Source: Pseudofabraea citricarpa (lineage: Eukaryota; Ascomycota; Leotiomycetes; Helotiales; Dermateaceae). Taken from it: a DNA stretch of 64,000 bases. A program made the translations under genes and the position numbers. The notes under the pieces were generated by a model, which searched no databases, was not told the DNA's origin, and worked only from the letters and a program-made list of their open reading frames with translations. The stretch covers positions 310,001 to 374,000 of the forward strand of contig JAPWGK010000016.1 in the NCBI GenBank assembly GCA_029641185.1, in the 5' to 3' direction. Every line of letters starts with the position of its first letter. Position 1 is the stretch's first letter. Of this stretch, positions 1-11,297 are shown piece after piece.

Positions 1-175
1 CGCCATATGGGAAGCTTATGCTGGGGTCGACGACAGAAAAGGGTCGTTTATTAGGAGTGAGTGTGTAGAAAACACCAGCCAAGCCGACGGCAACAACAAT
101 GATAATCCAGTCGGTGACATAGGAAGCGATTAGAAGTACAGGAGCCTCTTGACGCAACCCTTTTATTTGCTCCAT
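1..175 (-). CDS. PAP2-family lipid phosphatase, N-terminal part (cut by window edge)
   Basis: An open frame runs leftward from an ATG at 175-173 off the window edge, giving 58 codons. It starts with a short polar stretch, then a hydrophobic segment that includes DWIIIVVAVGLAGVFY, then TPNKRPFSVVDPSISFPY. A membrane helix followed by a TP-N-RPFS...D-SISFPY block is the usual beginning of fungal PAP2 phosphatases of the diacylglycerol-pyrophosphate/lipid phosphate phosphatase type, which dephosphorylate phosphatidate-like lipids in membranes. The catalytic motifs would lie beyond the window, so activity cannot be judged. No in-frame upstream ATG looks better, because the start sits just before the expected N-terminal polar segment. 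The assignment rests on this block only. Confidence 0.7.
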   Translation of the reverse strand, partial: MEQIKGLRQEAPVLLIASYVTDWIIIVVAVGLAGVFYTLTPNKRPFSVVDPSISFPYG

Positions 176-1582
176 TGTAGGCTGGATTTGAGGATAGAAT
201 GCACCGCAAAGAGAAGGAAAGTAAAGAACGTCCTAAAACAAGGAAACACAAAGGTTAACATGACATGCTTACATACCAGTTGTATGACATGCTTGTGGTC
301 AGGCAAGTAGGCACTCCTGTCTTCGTAGTCTCAGAGGCTGAGCAAACGCTTAAACCTATCTTCCTAGTATGGTGACATCTTGAATGTCACTCTAGTTTTA
401 CTTAAGCTTCTTTTAGATCGCTAAATTGCTACGAAACCTCTCTTCAGTGGGTAGTGACATCCAGCTTAAGCTTTTAGCCTAGTGCCAAGAACGAGGGGGG
501 AAACTAGCGAGCCAACAACGACCTTCTAGTGACGTATTCCAAGAGCAACCCCCCTTGGCTAGTCCTGCTACGAATTACGAGCCCGTACAATCTTGCACCT
601 AATCTATTTGATATCTCATTGCAATTTGCCTTCTTCATCACGTGGGAGGCTCCCGAACTTCACCGCATTCTGGAGATTGTAATCGGCACCTATTAACTGG
701 TAGATTGTCCATGTTACAGGTCATCCATGTTTGGATCATTAGTAAATACAAAACTCAGGTCTCAGAAGAAGTCCACTCGTTGAAAGAAAAACAACTAGAA
801 ATGCCAATGATAGGCCTTGCTAGCTACCTAGGAAGATATAAGAATACCGGGGAATTTGGCTCATCCGGTTCTGTAAATAAAAAGTGCCAGCCACGTGGGT
901 GCAAAAGGCCATTGGTACGGATTTACACTCAAGTTTCGGAGGGAGACTTTTGTATCGGCCGAAATATCATTCGCTCCGTGCGTGGTTATTATATTTATCA
1001 TGGAAAGAGACAAGGCATTTAATTTCCGAGAACATATTCCTGGCCATTGTACTAAGAGTTAACGAGTCCCTTGTTCAATTATCCTTCATCTTAGACGTAA
1101 GGGGTGTTTAATGTGCTACTTCCCATGCCAGAGCATGCATAGATGCATACTAGCTTTTCGATATCAAAAGCTTGAAAGCAAGTACCACCAAATGTCATGT
1201 GACCAAACCCAGAACAAAAGCTGGATAATCCAATATTCGCACTGGCACTACATGTGAGTAACAGCATAAATTTGTAGTTGAAATTATATCATCAAAGTCC
1301 AAGCGAGGTCCGTTCACAGAAACGAGACTCGCAGAGGTAGATAAACATATGATCTTCTAGACTTGGAGTGGATCCGTCATGTCATGTCAGTAAATTGACA
1401 GCAGTAATCCACTTTCCGAAACACAAACGAACAGTGAATGGCGTTGCTGAAACCACGACATAAAAGTCCCAAAAAGCAATAAGCACCCTAGTTTAAGAGC
1501 TAGCCCCGCTTCGGTTCCATTACGGAGAACCAAATCACCAGCAAAAATATCGTAGCAAAAAGAAAAAGAGTCAAAAAAGAAA
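176..1582. other. Intergenic, no supported gene
   Basis: AT-rich DNA upstream of the PAP2-like gene. Frames here are short and have no recognisable domain or splice-linked continuation. It should contain the promoter of the leftward gene starting at 175. Confidence 0.5.
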
Positions 1583-1692
1583 TGTCCTCGGCGAGATTCG
1601 AACTCGCGATCCCCAGATTACATGAACAGTTAACTGTTCACTCATATGAGAGAATATGAGACTGGTGCCTTAACCAACTGGGCCACGAAGAC
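1583..1692 (-). tRNA. tRNA-Met (CAU anticodon, elongator type) with a 36-nt intron
   Basis: On the minus strand the acceptor stem GTCTTCG pairs with CGAGGAC (one G-U), followed by discriminator A at 1583. The D arm GCC...GGC, anticodon arm CCAGT-CTCATAA-TCTGG and T arm GCGAG-TTCGAAT-CTCGC are all present. The arm core CAGTCTCATAATCTG, with a T-T pair closing the anticodon loop, is typical of fungal elongator tRNA-Met. The intron covers 1619-1654, one base 3' of the anticodon, which is the canonical tRNA intron position. It contains TATGAG, complementary to the anticodon-loop bases CTCATA, so the expected anticodon-intron helix can form. The 3' CCA is not encoded, as expected in eukaryotes. 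Confidence 0.93.
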
Positions 1693-2215
1693 TGTTTGGT
1701 GTTTGTTGTTGTATTTGTTGGGACACTTTTGCTTAGTTTGATACTTAGAGCTCGTCCGACCTCAGATGGGAGATGGCATCTCGGTAACGAAATTTTGTGG
1801 GCTGCACTATTTCTTTTTTGTCTAGCGAAGCGAACACCTTTAGGGAATATGGCTCAAGGGAGGCTGGAATTCAGAGAGAGATTCTCAATTGGACTTGATA
1901 ATTGTCCATTTAGAATTACACACGTTGAAGAGAGCATGAGAACACTCCATATTTTCTTTTGGCATCCATAATCCCATGTGACCACACAGATGGATGCTTA
2001 GAACCAATCGAACTAATCCTGCCTTGTTATCTCAACGAAGTGGTGATTAATATAAGGGTTTGCAAGACATTGAAAACATTATAGAAGTTCAATCAAGTAA
2101 ACACAACATAGGGAGAGAAACTGGACTTTTTACGCATGTCGCCCAGCACTGCAAAGGTTTGGGGCCTCCACGAGAGATCAGTCTCCACTGCGATTCAATC
2201 CTTAGCAAGAATATT
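1693..2215. other. Intergenic between tRNA and MITE
   Basis: No gene is supported. One frame at 1696-1971 has no upstream regulatory context, no domain and begins at the tRNA 5' end, so I treat it as chance. Confidence 0.5.
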
Positions 2216-2303
2216 AATCGTCGGTTCGCTTAGGTTTCCTCCGTCGTCACTGCGTTCCTAGTCGGGGAAAGCAAGTGCGTTATGAAAGCAAGTGCGTTAC
2301 CGC
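2216..2303 (+). repeat. Left terminal inverted repeat of the MITE
   Basis: This 88-bp arm is the inverted partner of 2364-2451, with 86 of 88 positions matching by hand alignment. Confidence 0.88.
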
Positions 2304-2363
2304 TTAATATCGCTTCTCACCTAATTTGATTTTGGTGGTCTCACGATTAAGGGGTATATTTAG

Positions 2364-2451
2364 GCGGTAACGCACTTGCTTTTACAACGCACTTGCTTTC
2401 CCCGACTAGGAACGCAGTGACGACGGAGGAAACCTAAGCGAACCGACGATT
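2364..2451 (-). repeat. Right terminal inverted repeat of the MITE
   Basis: This is the inverted partner of 2216-2303. It includes the short direct repeat AAAGCAAGTGCGTT twice when read on the minus strand. Confidence 0.88.
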
Positions 2452-2894
2452 ATTATGTTTTGTCAAAGTTTTGCTGAATTGTATTGTCTAACGGTTCTTC
2501 ATATTATGGTACAGTGTGTTGAGACAAGCGAATGTTTTAATGAGCATGAGGGTAATTCAGTGGCCGTGCCCATTTTCCCATTCTATCCTTTTTTTTTTTT
2601 GACTCCATCCGCCCATCCCGTCCAAAGAAACCACAGTCGAGGCCTATAGCAAACAGAACAAAAGCGGTTTTGTTACACATTAATATAGAGAAAAGAAAAT
2701 TGACATCCGCCAACTTCCAAGTCATACATGCACGTATTAGTACACACGCAAGAAGAAAAACAGGAATACTGAGCTAAACCCAAGCATTCTAGCAAATAAC
2801 CAACAAAAAGTAAAGAATAAATCAAAATTAACTCCAACCCAAGGCTTCGTGTGCAGATTAAACCGCGACCCAAAAAAACTCCTCATCAAAAGTC

Positions 2895-5800
2895 TTATTC
2901 GTATCTAACCTGACGGACGACAGTACCTGGTGGAGGCTCAGGGTGTCTGGGATCATACTCCTCATAATAAGCAGGATCTGCTTGTGTTGGAGGTGCAGGT
3001 CTTCGAGTCTCATAAATTGGCTGCCGACCGTAATAGCCATCCTCGTAGGTGGCTCGATCGATGTAAATAGGTTCTGGCTCACGGCGGACTGGTCTTCTGA
3101 TCATGTAATCTCCAGCCGGATCCGCAACTCGAACATACTCAAAACTTTCGGTATGTTGTGGTACAGGTTGCCTTTGACGATGCTCGTCGTCATACACCCG
3201 ATAGTATTCCGGACGTGGGACTCTTTCATAAGCAAAATCTTCCGGGTAACTCTGAGGTGTTCGAGTGCGATAGACTGGCTCCTGTGCTAAATGGTGTGGA
3301 GCCGGACTGCGTTCTCGGTATTGACCTGGCTGTGAGCCAACCTTAACGTATACTGGGGATCTTGAACGCGCCCGATCGTTTTCCAATCGAACACTCTCGT
3401 ACCGGGCATATCTGCTGGGAGTCCGGTGCATTCCTTGACTACCCTGTCTATCCTCATGATAGACAACATTGTTCAGTTTGTATCTCCGATCTACCAACTC
3501 GGGCGAGCGTTCGCGGGGTATTGCCGGTGCAGGCATCTCATATCGATCAGCATACTCATAATCTCGTACTGGTCGTGGATGAGGTGCTCTTTCATGCAAT
3601 AAATATCCACCTTGTGGTCCTTGGTCCTCAATTTGCTCCACCGGACGACCACTGGCGGTTAGGAATCGACTTTCATCACCATAGGGTTCGCGACTACGTA
3701 GCTGTGGCTCTGGTGAGTATTGCTGAATGCGCCTTACTCCTTGTTTAACCTGAAATGGAGCTCTTAGCTCATTTGCTTCCTGGTGCTGGGATTGTTCTGC
3801 TCTTGGCGGATCTGGAATACTGCTAACAGAGGCAAGTCCGTTCAAGAAACGCTCCGTGGCTCTTTCCGCATCTTCTATAGGTCGATGGTCCTGTTCCGAA
3901 CGTACCTCACCATCCTCGGAGCCAACCTCGACGCGTTCTTGCTTGGCCTTAGGAGCCCGGATAGCTTTTGCACCTGTTTCATTCGTAGGTCTTTGTTGAG
4001 TCCTGGAACCAACAGAGAGATTGTGAGCTTCCATCGACATGGAATGCTTTTTCTCCTCTGCAATTCGAGCCATTATGGTAGGCAAATCCTCAACATTAGA
4101 TCGTGGGTTTGTTTGGCGAGGTTCCAGACCAGGATTGGCAGGATCATAGCTTGTACGCCCATTCCGGTCTGCGGGCTCTGGATCTCGGTAGCGGACCCTC
4201 CCATGTAGAGGTTCATCCTCACGGACAATATAGTGGCTACGGTCGCGGAGAATTCTTGAAGGCTGCTCGATATATCTTTGCTCAGGAGCATAGATTGGCA
4301 AGCGATTCTCATGAAGTCGTTGATCACTTGGGACTTCTCCAAAAGCTTGCTCGCGATGACCAGAGCCGTAGGAGTCAGTCACGGGTTCCATTGGTTTGCG
4401 AGTTTCTGCTGTCTTGTAATATTTTTCGTGGTTATCCTGGGAAGGAGCTAGCTCGTAAGATTGACTGTTGCCATCTCTGTAATATGGAGTGGGTTGTGCT
4501 GTTATTTCTTCATGCTCCCTAGATGGCGACCTTGCTAAAATTTCGGGCAATGCTTCGGTGAGGATTCTGAGCTTCTTTTCATCAAGTCCGGGCGCTCGGG
4601 CTATCGCTGACAACTTTGTACGGCTAGGTAGCTCGACCATATCCGTTGTCCAGTCGGGAACATGACCGAGACCTTTCTCTATGACGCCAATCTCATGCAC
4701 AGATCGGAAATGGTTAACAAGCTGCGGAAGAGAAAAATGTTTCTTCTCCTTGCCTGAACCAGCCATACCTAAGACGCAGGCTCTGCAAAGCAATCCATTA
4801 ATATTCCTAATTTGACGCATGTCCTTGTTGTTGTTGAGTCCGTCGCCAATCATTGCGAGGGGTGGATCGTCCTGGTAGCTGGCACGAGATTTCTTTAGAA
4901 TGTGATAAAGTATTGTGTACACCTTTACACTTCCAGGAACCTCTTTTACGCCAGTGAAAATCTTCCAGACATCGCGTGCAGCACTCGCAACATCAAGTAA
5001 CTGGGCCTTGTACTCTTCTGTCTGCACCGGCTTAGTGTGGCGGGAAGCTTGGTTGTATGTACTGTTCTGATAGGCCGGTGGTTGATTATAGGGTTGGCCA
5101 TATTCAGTAGCTTGCGGATTGTACGTTGGCTGTCCACCATGGTCTGGCACTGAAGCTGGATAACCCTGACCCGGATGCGGCGACTCATAGCTGGGCTGAA
5201 TTGGTGCGCCATATGGCGGTGCTGCTGGATAGCTTTGCTGAGAATAATCCTGGTGGCCTTGGCTGTATCCATGGACGTTGCCATTTGATGGTGGTCCCGA
5301 GTAATGAATTTCCTGGTACCCCTGAGAAGGATCCACGTAAGGATGTGGCGGAGGAGCATATGGTCCATGCTGGTGCCCTGTGTACTGTTCCCCAAATTGT
5401 GGATGGCCGTAATAAGGAGCAGGACTTTCCTGGTACGCATGAGGATTCGGTCCTGGCATAGGTGCAGAGACAGGTCCAGGATGATACCCACCATACCCGA
5501 AATGTGGAGCTGGTTGTGCGCTGTTGGCATATGGATCACTGGCACTTGGCCCAGTATTGTAATAAGAATAACTTGCAGTGTTGGGGTCCGTCTTGAATGG
5601 GGGATATTCTGGCCATTCGGATTTCCAATGAACAACGATGCTACCTTGACTCAAAGCGGTGGTATGCTTGGCTGCGAAATGCTGGATGACCCCTTCAAAC
5701 CCATAGTACTTAAAGTTACCTTCACAATCATTGCAAAGAAATAGTTCCTTACGATACTGTTCAGTAATGGGTTTGATCTTGGTATCAAAGACCCATTTCA

Positions 5801-7900
5801 TGTTCTCCAAAATGAGTTTGCGAGTAAATGGGCCACCTGGAGGGTCCAAAGTTGGGGTTTGACCGGCTGCCTGGCTTGCTGCTTCATCCTTGGCAACTTC
5901 AGCGTAGAATCGTTTCCGTATATAAACTAAAACTTCTGCCGCAAAAGCTCCGCAGTTTTCTCTGGTTACTTTACCGCCGTTGTTCCAGCCGTCCTTGATG
6001 ATTTCGTCGGCATACCCACCTATCCTGGATCTTATGGGAGCCTGTACATCTTCCCAATCTCTCTCAAGGCCATCCTTGGAATCCTCGACCTTAATGCCTT
6101 GCCAGCGACTCGCATCAAACCGCTCTTGAGCCACTCGGGTCTGAGCAATGCGGTCATTTTCCCGTTGTTCGGCCTCCTCACGCTGCGCGAGAATTCTAGG
6201 TTTAAGGACTTCCCAGGCTCCATCATTAAGTGGCTGGATAATCTGGATTGCAGCTTGGAAAGAACTCATGTGTGCTAGAACGCCAGGGGTTAGTGGAGGA
6301 TTAAGCAACATGCTACGTCGTTCAATTTCAGCTCTTCGTGCTGCCTTCATTTCTATAACTTCCTCCTTGGTCCTCTCATGTCGAGGTGGTGGCTGCGGAC
6401 GCCCCGGATAAGGAAACCCGTTTTGCGAAGGAGAGTCGTATCGCAGAGGAGGATTAATCGCTAGTGATTTCAAAGTTAGTATACATGCCTTGAGATTTAA
6501 TAATTAGGAACATACGTAAAGAACCTTGGACTGGCTGCGGCAATGGATGATAGTTGTTAGTTGGCGGCATTTTTGGTAAATTGTTGCTACTGTGAATAAC
6601 CTTAGGCGGTAGATTTGGACCTGTGCTCGCTTGCACAGCTTCGACTTTGAACTTGAGCGCTTCGTGAGGTTGAATTCTGCGCATTTTCGAGACCCCGCCT
6701 GTGGCCTCCCATCGTTCCCAACGACTCGCATCATTTCTCATCACCTTTCCTCTGCTGTCGAGGCCCTTGATCCATTCCTCGGCTGTGGCACCGCCCATCT
6801 TATTTTTAATTTCCAAAAGTTCTTGATTGAGCTCTTCCACTTGAGACTTGAAAAAATGTTTATGTATTTGAATATGATCAGGTGGAGCAGCTTTCTGGAG
6901 CACATTTGCAGGTATAACATGTAACTCATTTGTCATGAATACAAATGGAAGAGCAGCAATCAAGGGAGTCGGAATCGTAGAAGATAGCAGCAGCTCAGTA
7001 TCCTAAAGGAAATTAGTTTCAGAAAAGGGAAAACCAAATTTGAGGACCATAGCCCACCTTGCTTGATCGCTGCTCAAAACAGGGACCACATGTACGAATA
7101 GCAAAAGACCATATCGGAATAACCCCAGTTCGCCCTGGACCTGGATGCCACTGATCCATCTGTGGCATATGACTTGGCTGTCTCTTCCTGCCGCAAAATT
7201 GGCAGGATATACAACACGCAAGTCTCCACATGTCCAGTTCTGACTTCCCTGCGAGAGGTGGAGGCATGGATGGCCGGAATAGCTTTCTGGACGCTTGCCA
7301 AATTGCTTCGGGCTTCGATACCTGACCATTTGATTGTGAAAGAGAAACAACCGACTTGCTCGGCGAAGAAGAATCAAGATAGGCATGGAATACTTTGTTG
7401 ACTTGCAACAGCTGGCCCAGAACTCTTGGAGGGGTGAAAGCAAAGATTTGATGCCAAATCTCAGAGGGCAACAAGGACCTATCCGGACGCAAGCGCCCAT
7501 CGGGACTTCGATATCTCTCAGATCCACTGGCTGGCCTCAGGCGTTTGGCACCATTTGCGGCTGCTCCGTTTCCAAGATGCCCATTTGTCCCATTCTCGGC
7601 GGAGTGTTTTCGTTTCTTGGAAACTTCAGGTTCTGATCGCACTGGGGTATCTGCAGAGCCATCTAATTGACCGACAGGCTGCGAGTGTATTCCCTGGATG
7701 GTTTCATCCTCATCGTCGGTTTCTGCAGACATGGAAACGTCGGAATCAGATTCGCTTTCGATATCGGCAGACATTGTCGCTGATGTGGGATACTGAGGCG
7801 CATTCGAAGGATTCGGAAGCGGGGATGCTTGCGAGGAATTCAAGCCCATGATCGACGACTCTGCGCTATCGAGTGCTGCTTCGCTACCTGTTGCCTCCAT
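2895..7900 (-). CDS. Large F-box protein with zinc-finger-like modules and long disordered tail
   Basis: Exons 7058-7900, 6516-7002 and 2895-6460 join in frame to 1631 residues; both introns are 55 nt, and the second carries a perfect TACTAAC branch site. The first 140 residues are acidic and Ser-rich. An F-box-like segment (LLPSEIWHQIFAF...LLQVNKVFHAYL) lies at about 143-176, followed by two CxxC-type clusters (CISCQFC and CGPC) near 235-275. The third exon contains two C2H2-like units: CNDC...H...H, and CRAC...H...H. Between and after them are long Pro/Tyr/Gln-rich and Arg/Glu/Tyr-rich disordered stretches. F-box proteins recruit substrates to SCF ubiquitin ligases through Skp1; no substrate can be named. 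The family is common in Pezizomycotina but functionally uncharacterised as far as I know. The C-terminal 500 residues are low complexity. Confidence 0.88.
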
Positions 7901-8649
7901 CGTCTTCTGAGCCTGGGAATCCTTGGGAGTGCGCTCCAGAGATCTTAAACGTGAGCCTAAGCCTGGGGGACGAGGAGCAAGAGAGAAGAGAGCAAGAAAA
8001 GCAAGGAAGACTTGTCATATGTAGGTAGATCTGGGATCATAGTACATCGACCGCGGAAGGGGTTTCTCTCCATGCAGCAGAGGCCAGATACTTGCAGCTG
8101 CAATAGCAGTGAGGGCAAAACGATGAATGATGGATCGTAAATGAAAGTAAAGCAGTGACCAAAAGGTCGCTGCTACGGGGGGGGGAGGAGTGGTGTCGCG
8201 AGATGACTGACTGAGTGAGTAAAGGAGAGGATGATGACAGGAAAGCTATCAGGGCAGGATGGGGGGTGTGGTAGAATAATATGTACTCTAGGCTCCTGGC
8301 CCTGGGGGGGGGTGGGTTGTGGATTTGGATGTGGTTGTGGAGAGTTCCTGTGCAGGTTCAGAAGATGGTAAGTGGCCAGGAAGAAAAGCGAGGCTACAGA
8401 ACCATTGGGCCAGAGAGGCCGCACGCTTGTCCTGCGTTCGGCTCTCCGCCTCACAACGCGCCCCAGCTTCCAGCTTCCGGCAGAATCGCACTAGGCCGAG
8501 TCTGGCCTGGGCTGGGTCTGGCTTTAGTGGACTGGCTACTGGTACGTAGTACACTGGCCGCCAACCATGACGATCCGACTCTTGCAAGGCAGCACGAACA
8601 CCCACAAGCTATTCTCACCACCGCTTCACCCATTGCCATTCCACCCAGC
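7901..8649. other. Divergent intergenic region shared with ABP1
   Basis: About 750 bp separate the minus-strand F-box gene from ABP1 and should hold both promoters. G-runs occur at about 8176-8185 and 8304-8311. Frames here are shadows without domain support. Confidence 0.5.
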
Positions 8650-11297
8650 ATGGCCTCTTTGAACACCTCCACGAACGGGCCCTCAATCAAATCCTCGTAC
8701 CAAGGGGTCATCAATTCCCCAGCTCCATCCGGCCCAGCCGCGAGCTCGGCCACCTACGGGCAATGGGCCATCTTCTCCGTTTCCGCGCCGCTGGTAAATG
8801 CCTTCCAACAGGATAGCGGTGGGAAGGAGAGCGTCCTCAAGGTTCAGGACACAGGAGGTCAGCTATTATGTTCTGCATATCGTTCCACGCCGACCGGACA
8901 CTGACTGTGTGCAATATAGAGGGGGAGCTTATTGACCTGATTGAGGACTTCTCAGAAGGTCGGGTTCAATTTGCTTTTGTGAAAGTCAAGGACCCGAACA
9001 CCACCCTCCCAAAATATGTCCTCATCGGATGGGTAGGTCTACCTGGTGAACTGGAAGATGAGCAGCAAGCTGAAACATTATATAGTGTGGGGAGGGTGTA
9101 CCTGAGAGAACCAAAGGCTACTTCACCAGCCATCTGGCCGCAGTATCTAAGATTCTGCATGTAAGTCCCTCCGTCGGCTGCCGTGGGGTTCTGCTACTGA
9201 ACATATAAATAGGGCTACCACGTACAAATCACTGCTCGTTCAGACCGGGATCTTACTCCAGAAGGCATTGTCCAGAAAGTCGAGGCCGCATCGGGCGCAA
9301 AGTACTCAGCTGGTTCAGCCCCACCCCCCTCCTCAGGTCCTCCACCCCCTCTAGCCTCCAAACCAGCATTTAATCCAACACGATCGAGTGGGCCGAGTGG
9401 TTTCAACCCGCTAGCAGGTTCAAGAACAAGACCTGGCCATGGAGATGGGCACGTAGATGAGGATGGATGGGGTGCTGATGCGCCACAAATCACAAGATCA
9501 CAACTGGAGAAAGTCAAGCCTGCATACCAACCAACGAAGGTCAATATGGCTGAGTTGACCAAGCAAAAACAAGAACCCTCGAGATTTAATGGCGGTGGAG
9601 CCAGTAACAGCGATCGCGCTGATGTGGTTAAAGGTGCTTACCAGCCTGTTGGAAAAGTCGACATTGCCGCTATTCGTGCTCAAGCTCAGAAGAAGGATGA
9701 TGATCGACCTACCATTGTGAAGGGGGCGTATGAGCCAGTCGGTAAGGTGGATATCGCTGCCATTAGAGCGAGAGCAGGCAAATCATCGGATGATGGAGGC
9801 CGTCAAATCTCTCCAGCTGCCACAGGCGGCTCTGCCAGCAACAATGATGAAGCACCTAAATCTTTGGCTGATCGATCAGCTGCCTTTTCTCAGTCAGAAC
9901 GTCTAACCTCGCTACCAAAACCCAAGGTTGCCAACAGGTTCGGATCTAGCGCAAGCAACTTCAGTGGTACAAAGGCACCAACACCTGGACCCTTTGGATT
10001 ACAGTCTGCACCAGGCAATGCTGCTCCAGCACCAGTTGGCGCAGCTAGCCGCACTTTTGCTGATGACAATGGAATGACACCCGCCCAACAATGGGCTGCT
10101 AAGAAGGCACGCGAGAGAGGCCTTAGTGGTGCTGGAAATAATGCTCCAGGTGTAGTATCACCAGGTTTGCCATCACCAATCACAAGCCAAACGAGTGGTG
10201 GTGGAGAATGGAAAAGCGGTTACACTGGAAAATCTTGGGGACCTGTTGCCATACACGCCACTGGCCGTTCTGGGGCTGGTAGCATTGGTCAACAACGAAC
10301 GGGAGAGGAAGAGCAGCAGCAGGAAGCTCCATCGTCACCTGCTGGTGGGATTGGAGCTTTGAAAGACCGTTTCCAGGGTGGTCCACCAATGGGTGCTCCT
10401 AGTATCCCTAGAACGACAACTGGCGAACCAAGTCCTCCACCGATTAACACCTCTAACCGGCCAACTCGTCATGACTCCGAAGAAGATCAAGCTGGTCCTA
10501 ACATTCCACCGCCACCAAGAGTGCAGCGAAGTCCTACTCCGCCTACACCCGAGGAACGTGAACAGTCTCCTGTACGGATTGCTATGCCAGTTGCCAGAAG
10601 CAAGGAACCTGAGATTGAAGCACCAGCCGAGCGTTTCTCACCACCTGTCCTTCCAACTAGTGTTGAGCGCAATGTTCCTCAAGAGAAGCATATGACAGAA
10701 GAGCCTGCCGGCCATGATCCAGCTCGTGCCGCAGGTGTAGCTGTAGCTGCCGCAGCCTTTGGAGCTGGTGCAGCAGTTGCAGCTCAATCGTCCAATGAAG
10801 GTGGTAAGCGAGCACTTGTACAATATGACTATGAGAAGGCTGAGGATAACGAATTGGAACTTATCGAGGGTGACTATGTAACAAACATCGAGATGGTTGA
10901 TGAAGATTGGTGGATGGGAACAAACTCAAAGGGCGAGAGTGGTCTATTTCCAAGCAACTATGTCGAGATTGTTGAAGACGAAGAGGAAGCACCAGTTGAG
11001 ACCCAAGCACCGCCACCTCCACCTCCTGCTGCAGCGCCTGCTGCCTCTGGACCAACAGCCACAACCATTTATGATTACGAGGCAGCTGAAGACAATGAGC
11101 TAAGCTTTGCTGAAGGAACCACGATCACAGACCTAGTAAGTTCACGCATGTTTTCTTTTTCTTTTTTTTTCTTCTTTTTTAAATAGAGAAATTGGCTAAC
11201 GGTTTAATAGGAATTCCCTGATGAGGACTGGTGGTTCGGTCACCAAGATGGAAAGTCTGGTCTCTTCCCTGCAAACTACGTGCAGCTTGATGAGTAA
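8650..11297 (+). CDS. ABP1: Actin-binding protein Abp1 (drebrin-like)
   Basis: Exons 8650-8857, 8920-9032, 9086-9160, 9213-11135 and 11211-11297 join to 801 residues. An ADF-homology domain occupies about residues 1-165; it is split by three short introns, as is usual for 5' introns in fungi. The middle is Pro/Ala-rich and contains two near-copies of VKGAYxPVGKVDIAAIRAxA at about residues 267-310. Two SH3 domains end the protein (about 664-720 and 747-801), each with ALYDY-like, E-DWW and LFPxNYV motifs. Abp1 binds F-actin at cortical patches, activates Arp2/3 and recruits Ark1/Prk1 kinases and Srv2 through SH3 domains in yeast. Two C-terminal SH3 domains rather than one is seen in other filamentous fungi. 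The first donor, GTCAGC, is weak but keeps the frame and the domain. Confidence 0.95.

Larger units (their letters stand above)
2216..2451. mobile_element. Hairpin-like MITE with 88-bp terminal inverted repeats
   Basis: The outer 88 bp at 2216-2303 and 2364-2451 are inverted copies that differ at two positions (2282 and 2284 region), leaving a 60-bp centre. The ends read AATCGTCGGTTCGC and its complement. Each arm carries two tandem copies of AAAGCAAGTGCGTT separated by a few bases. Flanks offer two readings of the target-site duplication: ATT (2213-2215 and 2452-2454), or TA (2215-2216 and 2451-2452) if the element is taken as 2217-2450. No reading frame of note lies inside, so it is non-autonomous. 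Near-identical arms suggest recent movement or strong hairpin-driven homogenisation. A TA duplication would point to a Tc1/mariner-type transposase; this is inference. Confidence 0.88.

Noticed and set aside
642..1111. Overlapping frames near the left edge
   Set aside because: No recognisable motif, and composition and start context look random.
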